Assembly (NCBI GenBank): GCA_007118445.1
Contig: SKRP01000133.1
Location: forward strand, 1-8,381
Origin: Natronohydrobacter sp.
GTDB lineage: Bacteria; Pseudomonadota; Alphaproteobacteria; Rhodobacterales; Rhodobacteraceae
Direction: 5' to 3'
Length of the DNA: 8,381 bases
Shown here: one piece after another, positions 6,927 to 8,381 of the stretch
How the letters are laid out: every line of letters begins with the position of its first letter
Position numbering within the stretch: position 1 is the stretch's first letter
The notes under the pieces: generated by a model
The model's input: only the letters and a program-made list of their open reading frames with translations
Databases searched by the model: none
Told to the model about the DNA's origin: nothing
Position numbers and translations under genes: made by a program

Positions 6927-6945
6927 ATATGCATACTATGCATAT
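6927..6945. promoter_or_regulatory. LysR-type operator: perfect inverted repeat with T-N11-A core
   Basis: ATATGCAT (6927-6934), ACT, ATGCATAT (6938-6945) is a perfect dyad with 8-bp arms. It contains T6930-N11-A6942, the core of LysR-type recognition sites. It ends 11 bp before the lysR ATG (6957) and is upstream of the proposed cuyA promoter. This is the classic layout in which a divergent LysR protein represses its own gene and activates its neighbour. The 107-bp region is strikingly AT-rich compared with both flanking genes. Two copies of CGAATTT (6889-6895, 6911-6917), 22 bp apart, may be an additional site. Confidence 0.6.
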
Positions 6946-6956
6946 ATAGGTCTGCA

Positions 6957-7847
6957 ATGCGTCTGGAATGGTTAGAGGATATTCTTGCTGTGGCCGAGCA
7001 GGGGTCGTTTCAGGCAGCCTGCGAGAAGCGCAATATCTCGCAGCCAGCCTTCTCGCGCCGGATACGCCAGATCGAGCAGGCGCTGGGGACACCGCTTTTC
7101 GACCGCAGCACACGCCCTGCGCGGCTGGCAGCGCATGTTGTTGATCAGCTGGACCGCATGCGGGAATTGTCGGTTGGCATGCGCGACCTGACCGCTGCGC
7201 TGCGCGATTCCGGTGGGCAGCGGCGGCGTCTGGTGATCGTCTCGCAACATGCTATCGCAGCGACCTCGACGCCCGAGATCATCGGCAACTTCGCCGATCT
7301 GGATATCGACACGCGGTTGCGCTCGGCGAATCGGGATGAGTGTCTGGCCCAGATCATGACGCGGCGGGCGGACATCGCGTTCATTCATGATGTGGAGGGT
7401 GCCCAGGAGATACTTGGTGCCGAGTTCCTGGACATTCGCGAAATCGGCAAAGAGACCCTGATCCCGGTTTTTGCGAGTGACCGGCTCGATACGCTCAATG
7501 ACGCTTATCTGCGCGGTGAGTTGCCCGTGATCGCCTATCCTGCGGATGTGTTTCTGGGACAGGTGCAGCGCCGGATGATTTTCCCGCGGCTGACGCGTAT
7601 CGGCCATGTCCGGCCGCGACTTGAAACGGCACTGACCCTGGCTGCGCTGGAATTCGCGCGTACAGGCTTTGCGCTCGCCTGGATACCGGAACCGCTGGCG
7701 CGGGCAGAAATCAAGGCCCACCGTCTCGTCGATCTCAGCAGCAGCTTGCCGTCAATCGCGATGACCCTGATCGCGGCCCGGCTGCGGGATTCGAATTCTG
7801 CGATTGTGAATGAGGTCTGGGACAGGATGAGCAGCGAATATCCTTGA
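6957..7847 (+). CDS. LysR-family transcriptional regulator divergent from the cuyA operon
   Basis: This is a 296-residue regulator. The winged helix-turn-helix occupies about residues 1-58: SFQAACEKRNISQPAFSRRI (17-36) is the helix-turn-helix and IEQALGTPLFDRST (39-52) the start of the wing. The effector-binding domain follows from about residue 91 (RLVIVSQHAIAATSTPEIIG). The usual LTxxG wing motif is missing: the protein reads ARLAAHVVDQLDRM (55-68) with no length change, and the NISQPAFSRRIR segment recalls the HypT/YjiE branch of the family. The start at 6957 gives the standard N-terminus MRLEWLEDILAVAEQGSF, with AGG 6-8 nt upstream. The frame is open back to 6804, but that would overlap cuyA and cover the operator. 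It probably controls the divergent operon and itself through the dyad at 6927-6945. The inducer is unknown; the sulfur amino acid substrate or a product is the natural guess. Confidence 0.93.
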   Translation: MRLEWLEDILAVAEQGSFQAACEKRNISQPAFSRRIRQIEQALGTPLFDRSTRPARLAAHVVDQLDRMRELSVGMRDLTAALRDSGGQRRRLVIVSQHAIAATSTPEIIGNFADLDIDTRLRSANRDECLAQIMTRRADIAFIHDVEGAQEILGAEFLDIREIGKETLIPVFASDRLDTLNDAYLRGELPVIAYPADVFLGQVQRRMIFPRLTRIGHVRPRLETALTLAALEFARTGFALAWIPEPLARAEIKAHRLVDLSSSLPSIAMTLIAARLRDSNSAIVNEVWDRMSSEYP

Positions 7848-8060
7848 AAAGACCACTGCACGTCCCTGCTCAAGGACCGGAAAACCGGGCAATGCCAGCC
7901 AGGATGGAGGGGGGCCGTCGCATTACTGGTGCGGCGTAAGCCCCCGGAATGGCAGAATGTCAGGCGTTGCGGCCGGGCGAGAGGTGGCGCGAGGGTGCAA
8001 GTTATGCAGTGGTTTCTTGAAGCATTTGGCATGGGGCAGGGCGGTGCCCATCCACATCGA

Positions 8061-8097
8061 AGATGCGGCAGCGGCGCGCCCCTGTTGCGCCGCATCT
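8061..8097. repeat. Inverted repeat, perfect 9-bp arms, 19-nt spacer
   Basis: AGATGCGGC (8061-8069) and GCCGCATCT (8089-8097) are exact reverse complements. The spacer contains the 8-bp palindrome GGCGCGCC (8073-8080). No T-tract follows on either side. It could be a structured 3' end or a remnant of a mobile element; nothing else supports the latter. Confidence 0.5.
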
Positions 8098-8154
8098 ACC
8101 TTGGTCATCCGCTGGCATCACGCGAGGAAACCCGGCGCGCATGACGGTTGATTG

Positions 8155-8171
8155 GTGCAGTCAGGCTGCAC
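8155..8171 (-). terminator. Small hairpin downstream of the beta-glucosidase gene
   Basis: GTGCAG (8155-8160) and CTGCAC (8166-8171) form a perfect 6-bp stem with a 5-nt loop, about 38 nt after the beta-glucosidase stop. The position suits a terminator, but no T-run follows on the minus strand, so the assignment is weak. Confidence 0.25.
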
Positions 8172-8208
8172 ACTACGTCCCGGCGCCGGATGAAATCGCG
8201 CGTCCTGC

Positions 8209-8381
8209 CTATTGTGACAACGCCGCCTTCAGCGCGTGATAGGATGCCTTCGGGGTCCGCTTCATCGTGTCGAAATCGACATGAACAAGGCCGAACCTCT
8301 TGGCATAGCCGAAGGCCCATTCGTAATTGTCCAGCAGCGACCAATAGAAGAAACCTTGCACATTGGCCCCCTCTGCAATGG
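8209..8381 (-). CDS. Beta-glucosidase, glycoside hydrolase family 1, C-terminal end only
   Basis: Only the last 56 codons are in the window; the gene enters from the right edge and stops at TAG (8211-8209). The visible part carries the GH1 C-terminal signature GFFYWSLLDNYEWAFGYAKR (9-28) followed by FGLVHVDFDTMKRTP (29-43). Within it, the Glu-Trp pair of NYEW belongs to the glycone-binding subsite of GH1 enzymes. The catalytic acid (NEP) and nucleophile (ENG) motifs are upstream, outside the window. Family members remove terminal beta-linked glucose or related sugars from oligosaccharides. The C-terminus looks normal, with no truncation. It appears unrelated to the cuyA-TRAP operon and probably belongs to a sugar-use cluster to the right. 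Confidence 0.92.
   Translation of the reverse strand, partial: IAEGANVQGFFYWSLLDNYEWAFGYAKRFGLVHVDFDTMKRTPKASYHALKAALSQ

Larger units (their letters stand above)
7848..8208. other. 361-bp stretch without a convincing gene
   Basis: Short open frames occur on both strands (for example GTG 7929 to 8144 plus, and 8108 to 7923 minus). None shows a recognisable domain, typical codon choice or a good ribosome binding site, so none is called. It holds two inverted repeats (8061-8097 and 8155-8171) and a weak CCGG-AAAA-CCGG hairpin just after the lysR stop. It should contain the ends of both the lysR and beta-glucosidase transcripts. A degraded gene cannot be excluded. Confidence 0.6.

Noticed and set aside
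7929..8144. Small plus-strand open frame (71 codons) in the gene-free stretch
   Set aside because: It has no recognisable domain and no convincing ribosome binding site, and comparable open frames exist in the other frames and on the minus strand here.
1..8381. CRISPR arrays, tRNA or rRNA genes, insertion sequences, phage genes and defence systems
   Set aside because: No regularly spaced repeats, cloverleaf sequences, transposase or integrase motifs, or target-site duplications were seen on either strand.

Overview
The base composition (GC-rich coding DNA), gene families and Shine-Dalgarno sites point to an alphaproteobacterium, most likely of the Rhodobacterales (Roseobacter/Paracoccus relatives). 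MttB-superfamily methyltransferases, TRAP transporters and cysteate-lyase-like enzymes are all common there. This is inferred from family content; no rRNA or other phylogenetic marker lies in the window.

Layout. (1) Positions 1-935, minus strand: the N-terminal 311 codons of a trimethylamine methyltransferase (MttB) superfamily protein, cut by the window edge. It is divergent from (2) a GcvA-type LysR regulator at 1113-2030, plus strand. The shared 177-bp promoter region holds an operator-like inverted repeat. (3) A short convergent gap, then a five-gene minus-strand cluster read from right to left: a PLP-dependent D-cysteine desulfhydrase/L-cysteate sulfo-lyase family enzyme (6849-5839), the TRAP proteins DctP, DctQ and DctM, and an alpha/beta hydrolase (2967-2206). 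Spacing is tight (35 nt, 34 nt, a 14-nt overlap, 2 nt), so this is very probably one operon. (4) A second LysR regulator (6957-7847, plus) is divergent from that operon. The 107-bp AT-rich region between them contains a perfect 8-bp-arm inverted repeat around a T-N11-A core, the signature of a LysR-type operator. (5) A 361-bp stretch with no convincing gene but two inverted repeats. (6) The last 56 codons of a GH1 beta-glucosidase on the minus strand, cut by the right edge.

How it may work together. The central six genes read as a self-contained uptake-and-degradation module. A periplasmic binding protein captures a small anionic solute, probably a carboxylate, and the DctQM permease imports it with Na+. 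The PLP enzyme beta-eliminates its sulfur substituent to give pyruvate and ammonia. The divergent LysR probably senses the substrate or a product. The hydrolase may release the amino acid from an ester, amide or conjugate, or act on a side product. The substrate is not provable from sequence. L-cysteate and D-cysteine are the leading candidates, and ACC deamination is disfavoured by two active-site residues. No sulfite exporter or sulfite-oxidising gene is visible here. All component families are known; what might be new is the combination and its substrate.
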